Source: Hormiphora californensis (taxonomy: Eukaryota; Ctenophora; Tentaculata; Cydippida; Pleurobrachiidae). From it: DNA of 64,000 nt. The position numbers and the translations under genes were made by a program. The notes beneath the pieces were generated by a model. That model was not told the origin of the DNA. It saw only the letters and a list, made by a program, of their open reading frames with translations, and did no database searches. The stretch is taken from NCBI GenBank assembly GCA_020137815.1, contig CM035350.1, positions 124,001 through 188,000 of the forward strand, read 5' to 3'. Positions 1 to 11,345 of this stretch are shown piece by piece (position 1 is the stretch's first letter; the number at the start of each line of letters is the position of its first letter).

Positions 1-697
1 GTGTCATGAGTGTATCATGAGCGCTTATGAGTGCTCATGAGACCTTGCTCATGAGCGCTAATGAGCACATATGTACCTCACCCATCTCTGTTTGTCAATG
101 TCTCATGAGCGCTCAGAAGTTTTGACCCTCATTGCTCTGGTGATCATGAGATCATCATGTCATCATGAGACCATGTATCATGAGACGTTGGGTTAGGGTA
201 GTGGGGTTTACGGTTGGGCTAGGTTAGGGCTTCCTTAGGTCTAGGGACCCGTAGGAGGGTAGGGCTAGGTCAAAGTCTATGAGTCAACCCTAACCCTATC
301 CCTATGAGTCCTAGATCTAAAGGATAACCTAACCCAGCCCAACCGTAAACCCAACCAACCCTAACCAACGTCTCTGAGACAATGTTCTGAGACAGTCTCA
401 GATACACTCATGCAGCACATTAGGTCCAAAACGTCTAATGGACGCTATGAGACATTGAAACGAGATGGATGAGACTATGTCTCATGAGCCCTCATGAGCA
501 GGTCTCATAGTCATCATGAGCGCTCATGATACACTCATGACACACTCATGATACACCATGAGCGCTCATGAGACGTTGAAACACCTAAAAAACGTACTCA
601 TGAGCGCTTACATGATACACTCATGAACACTCATGACACACTCATGATACACTTATGAGCGCTATGAGAGGAACGGAAAGGTTCTTCCGACTTCCCC
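1..697. mobile_element. CATGAG-rich foldback element, left end cut by window edge
   Basis: The stretch is built from the palindromic words CTCATGAG and GAGCGCTCATGAG. At its centre, tracts like GGGTTAGGGTAG (about 180-230) are mirrored by CTAACCC-type tracts (about 305-365), so it is an inverted repeat centred near 280. Its right end (TTCTTCCGACTTCCC, about 683-697) closely resembles the terminus of the complete element at 43230-44155 (TTCTTCCGACTTACC), which marks it as a second member of that family. The left end and one TSD lie outside the window. No coding capacity is seen. Confidence 0.7.
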
Positions 698-1880
698 GGA
701 TTTATGGTCATTACGAAATTTGAAATACTACCCAGGGGGTGACAGTTCAAAAAAAATCCGACTTTTATAATGTCGAATTTTTTATTTAAGCGACACGGCC
801 GCGCGCACTCCATTAGGTTAATTGGTCATAAAACCGAGTTCCTGATAAGATAAAGAATTGATCCTGGTTGCGTTGGAAAGATAAATTTTTTTCCCCGCCC
901 GGGTGAATGCCGAAGTAAAAAGGCATAGGGGTTTAGAATTCGACAAGTTTACATACTAGTGAGGTGTCACGGTCACAAAAGTGGCTGTAACACACTCAGT
1001 TGCGAGGTACTCATTATTCAGCATAACATAAACACTTTCATTTTCATTGTTGTTATAGCTGAAGACGTCTGACATAGATCAGTCGAAAGCTCCTTCTTAA
1101 TTGAATATTAGTACTGCAAAATCGTTGTTTCTCTTAATTGATTCAAAATTGTCTGAAAAATCGTTCTTCACTGCCCACAGCTGTATCTCAAACGGTGCTA
1201 GAGCTCCAAAAAAGTCCAAATTTTTAGTTGACACACACTGATACACCAGTTCAATGATCAGTATTGTTAAATTTCATACTCATTCTACTATATATAAATA
1301 TAGGTTCTTTTCATTAGTGCAGATGTCTGGTATAACAAAGACAGAAACGAAAAAGTGTGGCTTTGCGAATAATGGAAAGGTGCTAGGAGGAGGACGCTCA
1401 TCATCAATCACCTAAGAAACGAGGTACCTAGTTTTAGATTCCAAAGCTAACTATTAAAGCAAAAATTTTGCATATTTAAAGGAGCTGCTGATTAGTCTAT
1501 AGTTGATAACTATTAGTTATACGCCATAGTTTCTACATGGTTTATCCACAACATATCTACCAATGTTGTTGACATCTTTTAGAAGCGATATTGGACGATT
1601 CTCTACTTATTGAAATGAGGAGCAGTCGAAAAGAAGAAAAACAGGAAATCTCGTTCTTACGGTATGTAGTTATCACTTTTTCTTCTCTCTCTACAGTCAC
1701 TATAACCCACTGCAAAGGGCGTAGTTGTTTAATGTAGTTTTATGTAGACATAGAGGCCAGCTTGTTTAGACTTTTAGATAAGAGTCCGCTCTGTGTTGAC
1801 TTTTTAGATAGTCGCCTGCTTTTAGACAAAGAGTTCAGAGTCCTCCTAGAGTTTAGACTTATTCGGAATCTAAACAAGAG
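698..1880. other. Unique AT-rich sequence, no gene recognised
   Basis: I see no convincing reading frame or RNA gene. The one repeat-like word is CCCGGGTGAATGCC near 899, inside a motif that recurs at 35764 and 41920 and is listed separately. Confidence 0.4.
885..932 (+). repeat. Copy of the CCCGGGTGAATGCC / AAAAAGGCATA motif
   Basis: A T-run, then CCCGGGTGAATGCCGAA, then GTAAAAAGGCATA. The same order of blocks is found on the opposite strand at 41887-41952, where both blocks are complete hairpins, and in part at 35758-35803. It appears to be a terminal segment of a dispersed repeat family. Confidence 0.5.
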
Positions 1881-1882
1881 TC

Positions 1883-1955
1883 CATTGTAAAATTTTGAGA
1901 TAATATAATTCTTTAGGTAGCACTGCTTGTACAACTTATAACACCCCCCTTAAGC
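1883..1955 (-). repeat. Terminal fragment of the TTATAACACCCCC repeat family
   Basis: This stretch matches, in reverse complement, 48567-48645 at the right edge of the composite nest. Shared blocks include TTTAGGTAGCACTGCTTG and TACAACTTATAACACCCCC. It shows that the outermost sequence of the nest also exists on its own about 46 kb away. Confidence 0.65.
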
Positions 1956-2764
1956 CCAGTGATGGTTCGGGCTACAAGTGTTACACAGTGAAGCGTCTAT
2001 ATATACAATTATATCTATACCATCGCACACTGAATTTTCTGTTTTGGGGGGTGTCATAACTTGTCGACCGGAAGAGCTAGCTACTTGAAACTTTTACCGT
2101 CAGTAGAGGTCTATGTGAAGCTTCTTGTACCAAATTCAGCCTCTTAGCTCATCTGGTTCCGGAGTTAGGAGGGGTCGAAAAGTGCCAAAATGGGCTCAAA
2201 CTTCCAAATTGTTAATCCACGATGTTGGCAAGCGGGCCCACTTTTTCGGGGAAAGTTTTTGGGGGGGTGGGATGGGGCCACCTTTGCGCTTGCCAGCGTA
2301 GTGATTTATATATTATCGTCTTTTATCATATATCAGCTCTTATCAGAAAGTTGGCGATTGGAGATCTGCCTTGGATGAGAGAGTAACATGGCTAATCAGA
2401 TGCAGATTGGTCGATGTGAAGAACTTTTCCTTGGCTGCATCTTTATATCTTGCCGACAGGGTCCAGGGATGAAATACTCTGTGGGACGGGGAGCATCTGC
2501 GTCTGCCGCAGCTTTTGCTAACTGATCCGCGTCTGCTAACTGATCCGCACGTTTCCTGCTATCCCGTCGTGTCCCGGACACCAGATGATGGATACCAGGC
2601 ATTTTCCCTCAGCTTCTCTAGAGTCTTGATGAGGGCCACGGTACTGTGAGCGGTTAACTTATTCGTTATCCATCTCCATTGGTCTCCAGAATATTCCGGT
2701 GTTTTGGCATTATCATCATCTTCATTTATCAGCCTTTATCAATTATATTATAGCTTTGTTACTA

Positions 2765-3192
2765 GATCCAAAAACCAAACAAGTTTGGTGGATAGCCGGG
2801 CCGCAGGAATTAAAAAACGTGCGAAAGTTCTGAACTAACTACTTTCGGGGCCTGGGGTGCTGTAAACTTCGCGTCTTCCATGATTATAACCAGCATCATT
2901 TTCAAACTATACGTAGGAAACTATCGCAATGATCAAATTATCATTATTTTTTTTATTCCGCATTATCAAACATACAGATCCACACATGTCACATATAATG
3001 TACTGTGCAGTGCACACAGTGGGTCGTTTCAGAGTCTGTTTACAGGATAATAGCGTGTTTTGAAAGAACGGCTGACTATCATGGAACGCGAATTTAACAG
3101 CCCCAGGCCCCGAAGTTCATGTATCAAAATTTTCGCACGTTTTTTAATTCCTGCGGCCCCGGCTATCCACCAAACTTGTTTGGTTTTGGATC
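2765..3192. mobile_element. 428-bp foldback element flanked by TA
   Basis: The arms begin GATCCAAAA(A)CCAAAC and pair over about 120 bp: the left arm runs from 2765 to about 2880 and the right arm from about 3080 to 3192. The match has only small indels. TA dinucleotides at 2763-2764 and 3193-3194 are the likely TSD; the wider context CTAG is itself a palindrome. No open reading frame of note is present, so this is MITE-like and non-autonomous. Confidence 0.7.
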
Positions 3193-3194
3193 TA

Positions 3195-4348
3195 GATCAA
3201 GCATTGTTATACTACGAAATGCATTTGTAATACTAGCTGAATTTAATAAACGCGATTAGGGTACAACCTGGCGTTTTTCATCATCGAGTGACCCAACCAA
3301 ATGACTTCACAGGGTTTAGGCCATACAAATGGACCTCAAATATGCAATTTTAGCCCTAAAGTCGATTCTATTTTTTGCAACCGCTATTTTCAAAGTGGCG
3401 TTTTTCAATTTTTGGTGGAATTTTTAACCTCAGGACCACTTTTTTTGAGATAGAAACATTAATTCTTGGAATTGAAGAGATCTAAGGTAAATAAGCCCAA
3501 GAAGGATTTTTGAAATGGAGCTTATTCTGGCCATGAGAACGGTTTACTTTTTTGCTCTTTGACAGCTGGCGAGAAGTTCCCATGCTTCATTAGAGATGAA
3601 AATCTGGAACATAGTTGCTCAAAACGATTATCTATGTGGCCCAAAAATTTTGGAACTTCCCGCCAAAGATGTGGTGTACAGAGCTTGTTTTGCGAAACCA
3701 TCTTTTTGAAAAGAGGGAAATTCCCGTATCTCAAAAACGGATGATCGTAAGGAACCTGCGACCAAGATTCAGAAGGTCCGATTTTTGGGGGGTCTTCTGA
3801 GAGACATTTGCTCTACTCCCAACCGTTTTTGCTTGTATTGCGAAAAAGGTATCAGCAAGTAAGGGGGAAATCAGCCCGAAGCAGTGCAGTCGATCCGAAG
3901 ATCACGAATATTATTTATTTTGATTATTAGTCAAGGATAATGATCACGGATAACCATTGATAATCAGATATATCTGATACAATCTGAATCAGGTTTTAGT
4001 GTGCTAATTCGTTCTTTCCTCATTGATTTTTAAAATCATCGTATATTTAAGATAGTCATAAATCTAGATATGACTACCAATTATAACTGAAAATGCGGCA
4101 ATAAACCTAATTTTATAAAATAAATCTGATTCAATGTTAATTTAGACTCTGAATCGCTTTTTTTCTAGGTATTTTAAAATCGTCTTAAATTTAAGACAGT
4201 CATAAAATCTAGATATGACTACTAATTATATCTGAAAATACATCAGTTGACCTACGTTGGCAAAATATGTATCATAAAATTATGATTAATAGTTTAATTT
4301 GCTCTTTTCTAGGTTTTTTTGAAAATCGTCTTAAATCAGATGACCGTA
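3195..4348. other. No gene recognised
   Basis: AT-rich DNA. A degenerate internal duplication is visible: the block at about 4040-4100 (AAATCTAGATATGACTAC) recurs at about 4200-4240. Short overlapping reading frames at 3520-3800 on both strands show no recognisable domain. Confidence 0.4.
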
Positions 4349-4359
4349 ACTGAAGAACC

Positions 4360-4619
4360 AAAAGTCAAAGTCAAAGTTCAGGTCTCTCCCAATCATTGGG
4401 TATGCCTGCGGTGCTTATCTCCGATTGAAGTCCTAAGACACTCCGTACCGAAGTACTAAACTTGCAGTCGTGGGGACCAGCCCTACGTGCAAGGGAGTGT
4501 GACTTTCCAGCAGTTGCTGTACCAATTTATAGCTCGTTAACTAGACGGCTTGCATCGGGTCCCGAACCCGGGACCTTCTGCTGAGAAGCGAGTGTGTTAC
4601 CATACACCACCCCACCGCG
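4360..4619 (-). mobile_element. tRNA-derived SINE with perfect 11-bp TSD
   Basis: Read on the minus strand, the element starts at 4619 with a tRNA-like head. It has an A-box-like GTGGTGTATGGTAACAC and a B box GGTTCGGGACCC about 40 bp further on. A unique body of about 180 bp follows, and it ends in the short A+T-rich repeat tail TTTGACTTTGACTTTT. The 11-bp direct repeat ACTGAAGAACC flanks it at 4349-4359 and 4620-4630. This is the full anatomy expected of an RNA polymerase III retroposon mobilised by a LINE. Length is 260 bp. Confidence 0.88.
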
Positions 4620-4620
4620 A

Positions 4621-5070
4621 CTGAAGAACCGTAACTCGGATTTGCGTGAAATTTTGAACGTGGTTCAAGATGTCAGGCAACACCATCGTACCAACGCAGT
4701 AGCGCCTCCCGTTCCGTATGTAACGACGGGAAGGTGGTCTAAGACGCCAAAGAAAACTTAAGACACCTGTTAATACAAGGTACACCACTAGAACCTACCG
4801 ACTCCCAAAGTTTCATGTGGTAACAAGTGTCCGAGGGTCTAGCGTAAAACTGTCGGCCTCTATGCTTTACGCAAAATTGTCGTTACTCGTTACGTGTTGG
4901 TCTCAGTCACGCTAATAGCGGCCCTTTGCTAAAACACACGACCATCTGTAGCACAAAAACCGTAACTCCGATTTGCATCTGAAATTTATTTGAACGTGTG
5001 CTCTAGGTGTCAGCACACACGAACTACACAGCGGCATGTTCGTATATCACACACGGGAAGGTGGCTAAAA
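4621..5070 (+). repeat. Degenerate direct duplication
   Basis: The block beginning GAACCGTAACTCGGATTTGC near 4626 recurs in decayed form near 4957. Both copies carry a shared CGGGAAGGTGG about 100 bp downstream. The SINE at 4360-4619 inserted just at the edge of the first copy. No coding sequence was recognised. Confidence 0.5.
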
Positions 5071-6036
5071 CAAGGTTGAAATTGCCGATTTCAGACAACA
5101 AGTATAGTAGCGCCGGTCACAATTTTCAAAAATTTTCAAAAATTCCCAAAAATTTTTTCCGCCAATTTCGTTTTCTTTTTACTGGAGTAAAGATGCTTGT
5201 TGGAGGGGAATTTTGGGGGAAATGATGGTTGGGGGAAGGGAGGATTGGGCCCCGGGCGCTTGCCAGCGCTATGATTTTATCGCTTCCTCCAAAGGGAGTG
5301 TATTTGTCAATATGATGATGAGGGATCTTACCCGAGACACGGAGCTGGTCCCTCTCAAAGTCAATCACTGCACCCATCTGACTCAATAGTGCCTGGATAG
5401 GAGAAGGGGAATGTTAATATCAAGAACATATACCGCAAACTCAGTAAACTTCACACCAAAAATATCAGTTGGGATATAAGCAATACGTCTCAAAGTTTGT
5501 TTGGTTGTCAAAGACCGGGGCATGAATATTGGATGACATAATGTCGTCAGCTTCACTGCTAGCACTGTCAATATGACATATTCATGACAGTATTATCTCT
5601 TGCCTTGTTTGAACAAAACAAATTATCTCCACAGATATCAAAACACACCGAAGACCCATTATCAACAAAACCGTGCAGCCTCCTCCCGGTAGTCCCGGTG
5701 TTTTAGCATTGTTGTTATCTTCTATCATCCTTTTAATTAATATATCAATTATGTTATAGGGGAAGGTTTTGTTATTTTACCGCTGATCAAACGATCAAAT
5801 AAAGCAAACAGAGTAATTTAAGTGGTATTTAGAATACGGTGTCCCTCAGACAACTTCCTTGTTTTTCTGTGTTGCTGCTGTGTCTATATCTAGTTTGCCT
5901 CAAGAACCCGATGCTTTCATAAACCTTTCGCTAATCTATTGAGCCCTTGATTACAGTTCTAGGAGTATCTTTTGGGCGGCAGCTTTGTTATTTTCAGTAT
6001 TGCTGGTATTGCAACATTCTTTGGCCGGAGGTCACA
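5071..6036. other. No gene recognised
   Basis: Contains short reading frames without recognisable domains. A G-rich stretch near 5205-5270 resembles 2230-2300 (both run into GCGCTTGCCAGCG), which suggests a further dispersed repeat. Confidence 0.35.
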
Positions 6037-6044
6037 GGTGCCAG

Positions 6045-6080
<36 letters not shown>

Positions 6081-6773
6081 CTCAACTAACTGTATGACAC
6101 TCATGACTCTAACTGTATAAAATTCCCAAATTTCTCTAGGTACTACCCTTAAGATGCTGTAGGTACCCCAAATTCAATCAAATTTTGATCCAAATTCCAA
6201 ATGTTAGTGTGTAAATACAATATTGTGTACAGTATTTTAGGTCACGTGAACAAAGTTGACCATACATGGTCATAGAATGGGTCACATGATCATCACGTGA
6301 TTGCAGTGAACACTGAACAACCAATCAGAGTTATCCCGTGCCTGCACTCTGCAATCAGAAGCCGATCAGAGGCCAGAACGGGTGCCTCACTTGGTCCAGA
6401 ACCAATACGCGGGAACAAACGTATCATGTGAACCACATATTAACCATATATAATGGTCATATCATGGGTTAATGATCATCACATGACTGCAGTCAACAGC
6501 CAATCAGAGGCCGAACGGGTACCTACTTGGTTCTGAATCACGTGACCAGTATAATACACTAGTAACCTAAACAAGAATTATTGCTTAAATGTATTCATAA
6601 TGCGGTGTTTCCCTGCCACAGCCCACAAATGGGTGTAAAATTGATGACTAAGCTTCAAAACTGGATTTCCGGGTAAATTTTGCACCTAACTGTCGGACCC
6701 CTCCGGGGTACCACCCCGCTAAGAGTCATGAGTGTCATGCAGTTAGGTGTTGAGCCCCCCCCCCCCCCCCCCC
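6045..6773. mobile_element. G-tract-ended foldback element with 8-bp TSD
   Basis: The left end is C followed by about 35 G (6046-6080), then CTCAACTAACTGTATGACAC. The right end is the mirror image: GTGTCATGCAGTTAGGTGTTGAG, then about 19 C (6755-6773). The 8-bp direct repeat GGTGCCAG lies at 6037-6044 and 6774-6781. The interior holds two degenerate copies of a CAATCAGAGGCC-containing block and no coding frame. The homopolymer lengths may be unreliable in the assembly. Confidence 0.75.
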
Positions 6774-6959
6774 GGTGCCAGGGCAACTGCATAGATGGTT
6801 GCACGTCATCTTACTTTTTCTGCAGCCGCAACTGATTTTGCACGAATTGTTGCAGCTACAACAAATTCCAAGGCTGGTGGAAAAAGAAACGGCACTTGCT
6901 GATACAACTGCTTCCTCCCTTGGAAGTGTCGGTGGGGTTCTTTGATTGTCGGTAGCATC

Positions 6960-7500
6960 TGTATAGGCCTATGTAGTAGGCCTCCAATTACACTGCAGGG
7001 CTCCATGAGATATTCAGTCTACATTTAAATGGGGTAGTTCCGGTGTATCAGTTTTTATTACAATTATAATATTATATTTTATAGCTTTGTTTGCTGAACC
7101 ACACGCACCTTGTGTTCGGGAAGTCAGGTTTGTGGTCTTTTGCGAGTGGGTAGACTATTGGGTGGGGCAAGTGAAGTATCTGCCTTCCTTTAGCAGTCCC
7201 TTTAGGAGAGTGTTGGGCTTTTAGCTGGAATGAGTTTGGAGGGGTCCTCGCTTAGTTCACCCATCCTTTGCCAATGTTGCTGTGTCTCTCCTCCTCATGC
7301 CCGCGTGTGGAGCGGGTGCAGAATCGATTTGTCTTGTCGTTGTGGTTTAGTTCAGTTACTTTCTTACTTTCTTTCCTCCAATTACAACTGCAGGGCTCCA
7401 TGGGCATTCAGTGACTTTTAAAATGGGGTAGTCCTGTGTATCAGTTTTTTATCACGATTATAATTATTCTTATATTTTATCGTGCATTGTTATTTTAAAA
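6960..7500 (+). repeat. Two-copy degenerate direct repeat
   Basis: The block around CTGCAGGGCTCCATG, followed by AAATGGGGTAGT and GTGTATCAGTTTTT, occurs at about 6985-7085 and again at about 7385-7495. No coding function was recognised. Confidence 0.6.
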
Positions 7501-8510
7501 CCGTCTCCCTCTCAAGTCGGGACCACAACCTCCTCCCAATTACCACCACCTCCGCCCCCTCGGACCTCCGCATACCAAGGGGTGTGTCCTGTAACCACCT
7601 ACAATCTTATAATCGTAGATTTAAATAACAATCCAGATTTCCGGAACTAGTAAGAATTCATCTCCGTCCTCACTTGCCGGTAATGAGCCTTGTATATCGT
7701 TTTCCCCCTACTTCCCCTTCCATCGTTCTCGTATATTATCAAGTCTCAAAGTCGCTTCAGGTCATCAAGGTAGACAGATGCGCCTATCCGATAGTTAGTC
7801 CGGTCCAGAACAAACATGTAGGACATCAGAGTCTCGAACATAGCGATGAAGGTTTTGAACTTCCTTGCCCGTGTTGCATGGAGGTATGCGAAGAAGTTTG
7901 TCAGGAAGTCAAGTATTGCGTTCTAGAATATATATATATACATAGGGTAGTTTTTCCGTTTCTGCACGTTCCCATTGCAGGTAGACCCCGTTGGCCGCTC
8001 TGCATTCTCCTTCTTCATACTCACATCCATGGAATCCCGTGATGTCCGTCCTAGACAATTATGTATAGCTTTGTTATTTATATTTCCCTACTCCCAAGGC
8101 CAGCTCCCTCCGTTCATTATCATTTGCCGCATAATCCAGGGGCACAACCAGGGCTATACAAGAGTTCAACCAAGCAGAAGGTCAGCGGGCCGGGGTGCGT
8201 CTGATGAGGCACTACATGAAAACCTCTCTCCAAATCCTCCCACGTGGACCTCCACATACCGAAGGGGGTGTCCAGAACCACCTACACCCAGGGTCCATCC
8301 TCCTCCATTTTCATTAGAAAGCATCGTTGCAGAAACCATATCACTTGGGGATGAATCCAACCACTTCCTTTCTCCCAGGCCATGTTATCTCCACAGATGT
8401 CGAAACAGACAGTGCACGTCAATGTGTCCTTCAGGAAGTCCATGTCGAGTGTTGGGGCCATGACTGAGACATGACATAAAGGTAAACACTACCGAGTTAA
8501 CCAAGCAGAA
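7501..8510 (+). other. Open but unrecognised stretch
   Basis: Two overlapping plus-strand frames, 7674-8042 (122 aa) and 7975-8463 (162 aa), have no domain I can name and no start context or splice signals that decide in their favour. They may be chance frames in decayed repeat DNA. Confidence 0.2.
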
Positions 8511-8514
8511 GGTC

Positions 8515-9180
8515 TTCCAATCCCACACCTGTGTTTTCGCAGGTATTCGAGTTCTCCCCTTGCATGTGGTAGAAAATGGAAAGTAAGAAATTTATACCAA
8601 AAAAGATGGGCAGGTGCACAGTTGCGAGCAACTGTGCACCTGCCAAAAGATGACTATTTGATAAAACGACAAAAAGATGAAAATACGATACAACATGCGA
8701 GTGTATGCACCCGCACGACGGGTTAGTAAGGGTCTGTCCAGTTCTGTCTGGGCCAGAGCAGCGATCCACGAAGCTGGCAGCTGTATTGCCCGCTTCGTGC
8801 GAGCTAACATACTATTGCCTCAACAAGAAGGGAAAACAACGGATTCATCTTTGAGTCGACTCAATGTACCTCGATAGTATATAGTCCAGGACCTATATAT
8901 TCCATGTACCTCTATTGCCTCTATATATAGTAAGTAGGCAATTGAAGCATTCCGTTTGTCCTTCCAATATATTCCCTGTAGTTTCGATGGAGTACATCTA
9001 TCTATCTATCTATCTATTTCTCCCCTCCTACTTGTATCGGAGGTCTTCTCAATTCTGTTACCCCTACTTCCCTCCAGTACTCCATAATAGGCTCGAAGGT
9101 GGATTTGTCAACAACAAAATCCCCCTGATTAGGGCATCTTACTCCTTACTTCTCTTCATCCTGCTTCCCACTATGGAATA
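8515..9180 (+). repeat. Diverged copy of the left half of the 32.8-kb array unit
   Basis: From TCTTCCAATCCC(A/G)CACCTGTG onward the sequence follows 32820-33350 with substitutions and indels, including the shared AAGTAAGAAATTTATACC and TTCATCCTGCTTCCC. It differs by a 36-bp hairpin insertion at 8609-8644 and a TATC microsatellite at about 8996-9017. Confidence 0.75.
8609..8644. mobile_element. 36-bp perfect hairpin insertion with 8-bp TSD
   Basis: Two 17-bp arms, GGCAGGTGCACAGTTGC (8609-8625) and its exact reverse complement (8628-8644), are separated by GA. The flanks are direct repeats of AAAAGATG (8601-8608 and 8645-8652). The homologous sites at 32912, 34665 and 36440 have one AAAAGATG and no hairpin, so they are empty sites. 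Confidence 0.75.
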
Positions 9181-9321
9181 GTTGTGTTCCCTAACCCAAA
9201 AGTCTGAGAGTGGACTTGGAGTCCAAATTTTTAGGAGAAATATGACTTGTACACCTATCATGGCCTTGGTCAGCGCCTCACGTTGTAAACGGATCATGGC
9301 AATTGTCCGCGCATTTAACAC

Positions 9322-9375
9322 AGAGAGAGAGAGAGAGAGGAGAGAGAGAGCGAGAGAGAGAGAGAAAGAGAGAAA
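9322..9375 (+). repeat. (GA)n microsatellite
   Basis: An impure GA tract. A matching pyrimidine TC-rich tract lies at about 10015-10075, so 9322-10075 is bounded by inverted simple repeats. Confidence 0.85.
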
Positions 9376-9718
9376 TGTAAAAAAAAATATTCATTAGTTA
9401 TTTTGAGTTTTGCGGGAATTGGACACGGGGATAGCCTGCTTCAGAGTCGGAGCTGCTGCTAACCGTTGCACCATGGACAGAGGTGCTACTCTAAATTCAA
9501 GAGACTATAAATCGGCGGCTTGTAAAGCCGCGGAGAGTGGAGTAGAACAACAAGTATGGAGCGGAAGAGTGAGAGTCATTTTATTGGAGTCTAAATATGG
9601 TGACCGTTCATCGCAACATGTAAGGGGGGAGGGGAGATCATGGAGCCGTATGAGTGTCTTGTCACCATTCAAATGCTGCTTCTCTCTCAGGTCTCAGTTG
9701 ACAAGTACGCGCGACAAC

Positions 9719-9992
9719 AAGGGCCATGATACGTTAAACAATGCAAGGCGCCTGACAAGGGCCATGATACGTTTACAATGCAAGGGCGACCAAGGGCCAT
9801 GATATGTTTACCAAGGCAAGGCGATGAACACGGGCCATGATATGTTACAAGCAAGGCGCTGACAAGGGGCCATAATATGTTTACACAAGACAAGGCGCTG
9901 ACCCAAGGGCCATGATATGTATACAAGGGCAAGGCGCTGACAAGGGCCATGAATGTTACAAGGCAAGGTGCGACAAGGGCCATAATAACGCA
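9719..9992 (+). repeat. Minisatellite, unit about 36-40 bp
   Basis: About seven imperfect units built round ACAAGGGCCATGATA(T/C)GT and CAAGGCGCTGAC. The minus-strand reading frames across it are a by-product of the repeat. Confidence 0.8.
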
Positions 9993-10159
9993 AGGCACTT
10001 ACTGCCTTATGAGCTCTCTTTCTCTCTCCTCTTATCTCTCCTCTCGCTTTCTCTCTCTCTTTCTCTCTTCTTCCCTCGTTTTTAGTTCGACTTTTTCCCT
10101 ATTCTAACTCACGAATTCGACTTGGAGTTCACGCTCGAAACTCCACGACTTTGTGTATG

Positions 10160-10775
10160 GGGTTGTGTTGTCCGGTATTGTTCGAGAAGCTGTTATAATA
10201 AAAACTTACATTTAAATTTAAGTTTTTTGATTGTACAAAACTTAGTTATGAGTTTTCTACAATTTGATCAATCTTTACCATTCTTTCGTCAAGTGCTTCT
10301 TAGCTGAACGATCGTTAATAACAATTTCCCAATTAGCATCGCTGCTTACATTGGGTCGGCCCTGCAGGGTTGTCGTGTCCCTTCCAATCACGTGCTTCTA
10401 AAAAAAAGTTTAGTCACAAATTCACAAATTCGACACAGTACCGGGCGTGTAAACGACAGCCAATTCAACATGGTCGGGGCGGGGTGGTAATCAATTGACA
10501 AAGGAAAACTAAGGCGTTATCCAAGATCCATAGCTGGCGAGTGCTAATAAGGGGGCGAGGTAACTGCGATCATGGTCTTTGTTTGTTTACCTCTACATTG
10601 CAAATGAATATTAAATTAAGCAAATAAATACATAAATAGGCAATAGTTGACTCCTTAATACACCGTTGCGGTTGTCATGACAATTTACTTTCCTTATAGT
10701 TTATGTTACAATCTTTGCTCTTATTACAACTGTTGACCGAGATCACTCTTTGAAAACTTTCTTACAAATCTGTTA
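10160..10775 (+). repeat. Diverged direct copy of 38285-38880
   Basis: Shared blocks in the same order include GTTATAATAAAACTTACATT, TCTACAATTTGATCAAT, CCCTGCAGGGTTGTCGTGTC and TACACCGTTGCGGT. Together with 10736-11345 this is a decayed counterpart of the MATH locus at 32.8-38.9 kb. Confidence 0.8.
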
Positions 10776-10925
10776 CCTTCGTTCCTGTTGTAAAGTTGGT
10801 AATGAAAGAAGAAATTGAGGAGCACACCACTCCTTTGGGGAAAACGCAATATGGTGTACAGCAAAGAAAGACTGCAACAAAAATCGCCATCAACTGCAAG
10901 CACTATCCATTAAAAAAACTATGTG
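10736..10925 (-). pseudogene. MATH-domain gene fragment, decayed
   Basis: On the minus strand this stretch matches about 37580-37765, which encodes the first half of the MATH domain in the better-preserved gene (shared blocks include TCACTCTTTGAAAAC and GTTACCTTCGTTCCTGTTG on the plus strand). Frame-breaking indels and stops are present. It is joined directly to array-unit sequence at 10930, just as the MATH fragments are joined to unit sequence in the 33-37 kb array. Confidence 0.65.
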
Positions 10926-10929
10926 TCGT

Positions 10930-11345
10930 TATTGACAACCATTCTTTCATCTCGCACCGTGGTTTCAAGATTCACTCGCCACACGTCAGCTTTCAAATCA
11001 ATTCTCTTCTGCCTCGCAGAAGATTGGCGGGGAAGCACGTCCGGAGCATGGGCGGTCATTATAACAAGGTAAAACACGGGACCTGTTCGAATTTCGGGGT
11101 TGTGTAAACGACTTATAACTCTTATAACAGTTATGTAGTGACTACAATAACTGTTAGTAGAGGTTTATAAGTCATGTATATATATTCTATGTTAAAGTTA
11201 TATGGCCAATTGACGCTTTGCCTTCCCATGTATTATATATGTTCCCTATATAGTTTCGATGTCATGTCACTCGACAAGTCGGTTACTATTAGGGCATCCT
11301 CCTCTTCACTTCTCTTCATCCTGCTTCCCACTATGGAATAGTTGT
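10930..11345 (+). repeat. Diverged copy of the right half of the 32.8-kb array unit
   Basis: Follows 33370-33740 through GTTATTGACAACCATTC, the palindromic CGACTTATAAC / GTTATAAGTC block (here eroded, about 11109-11175) and CACTCGACAAGTCGG. It then continues as GGGCATCC instead of entering the MATH fragment. Confidence 0.75.
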
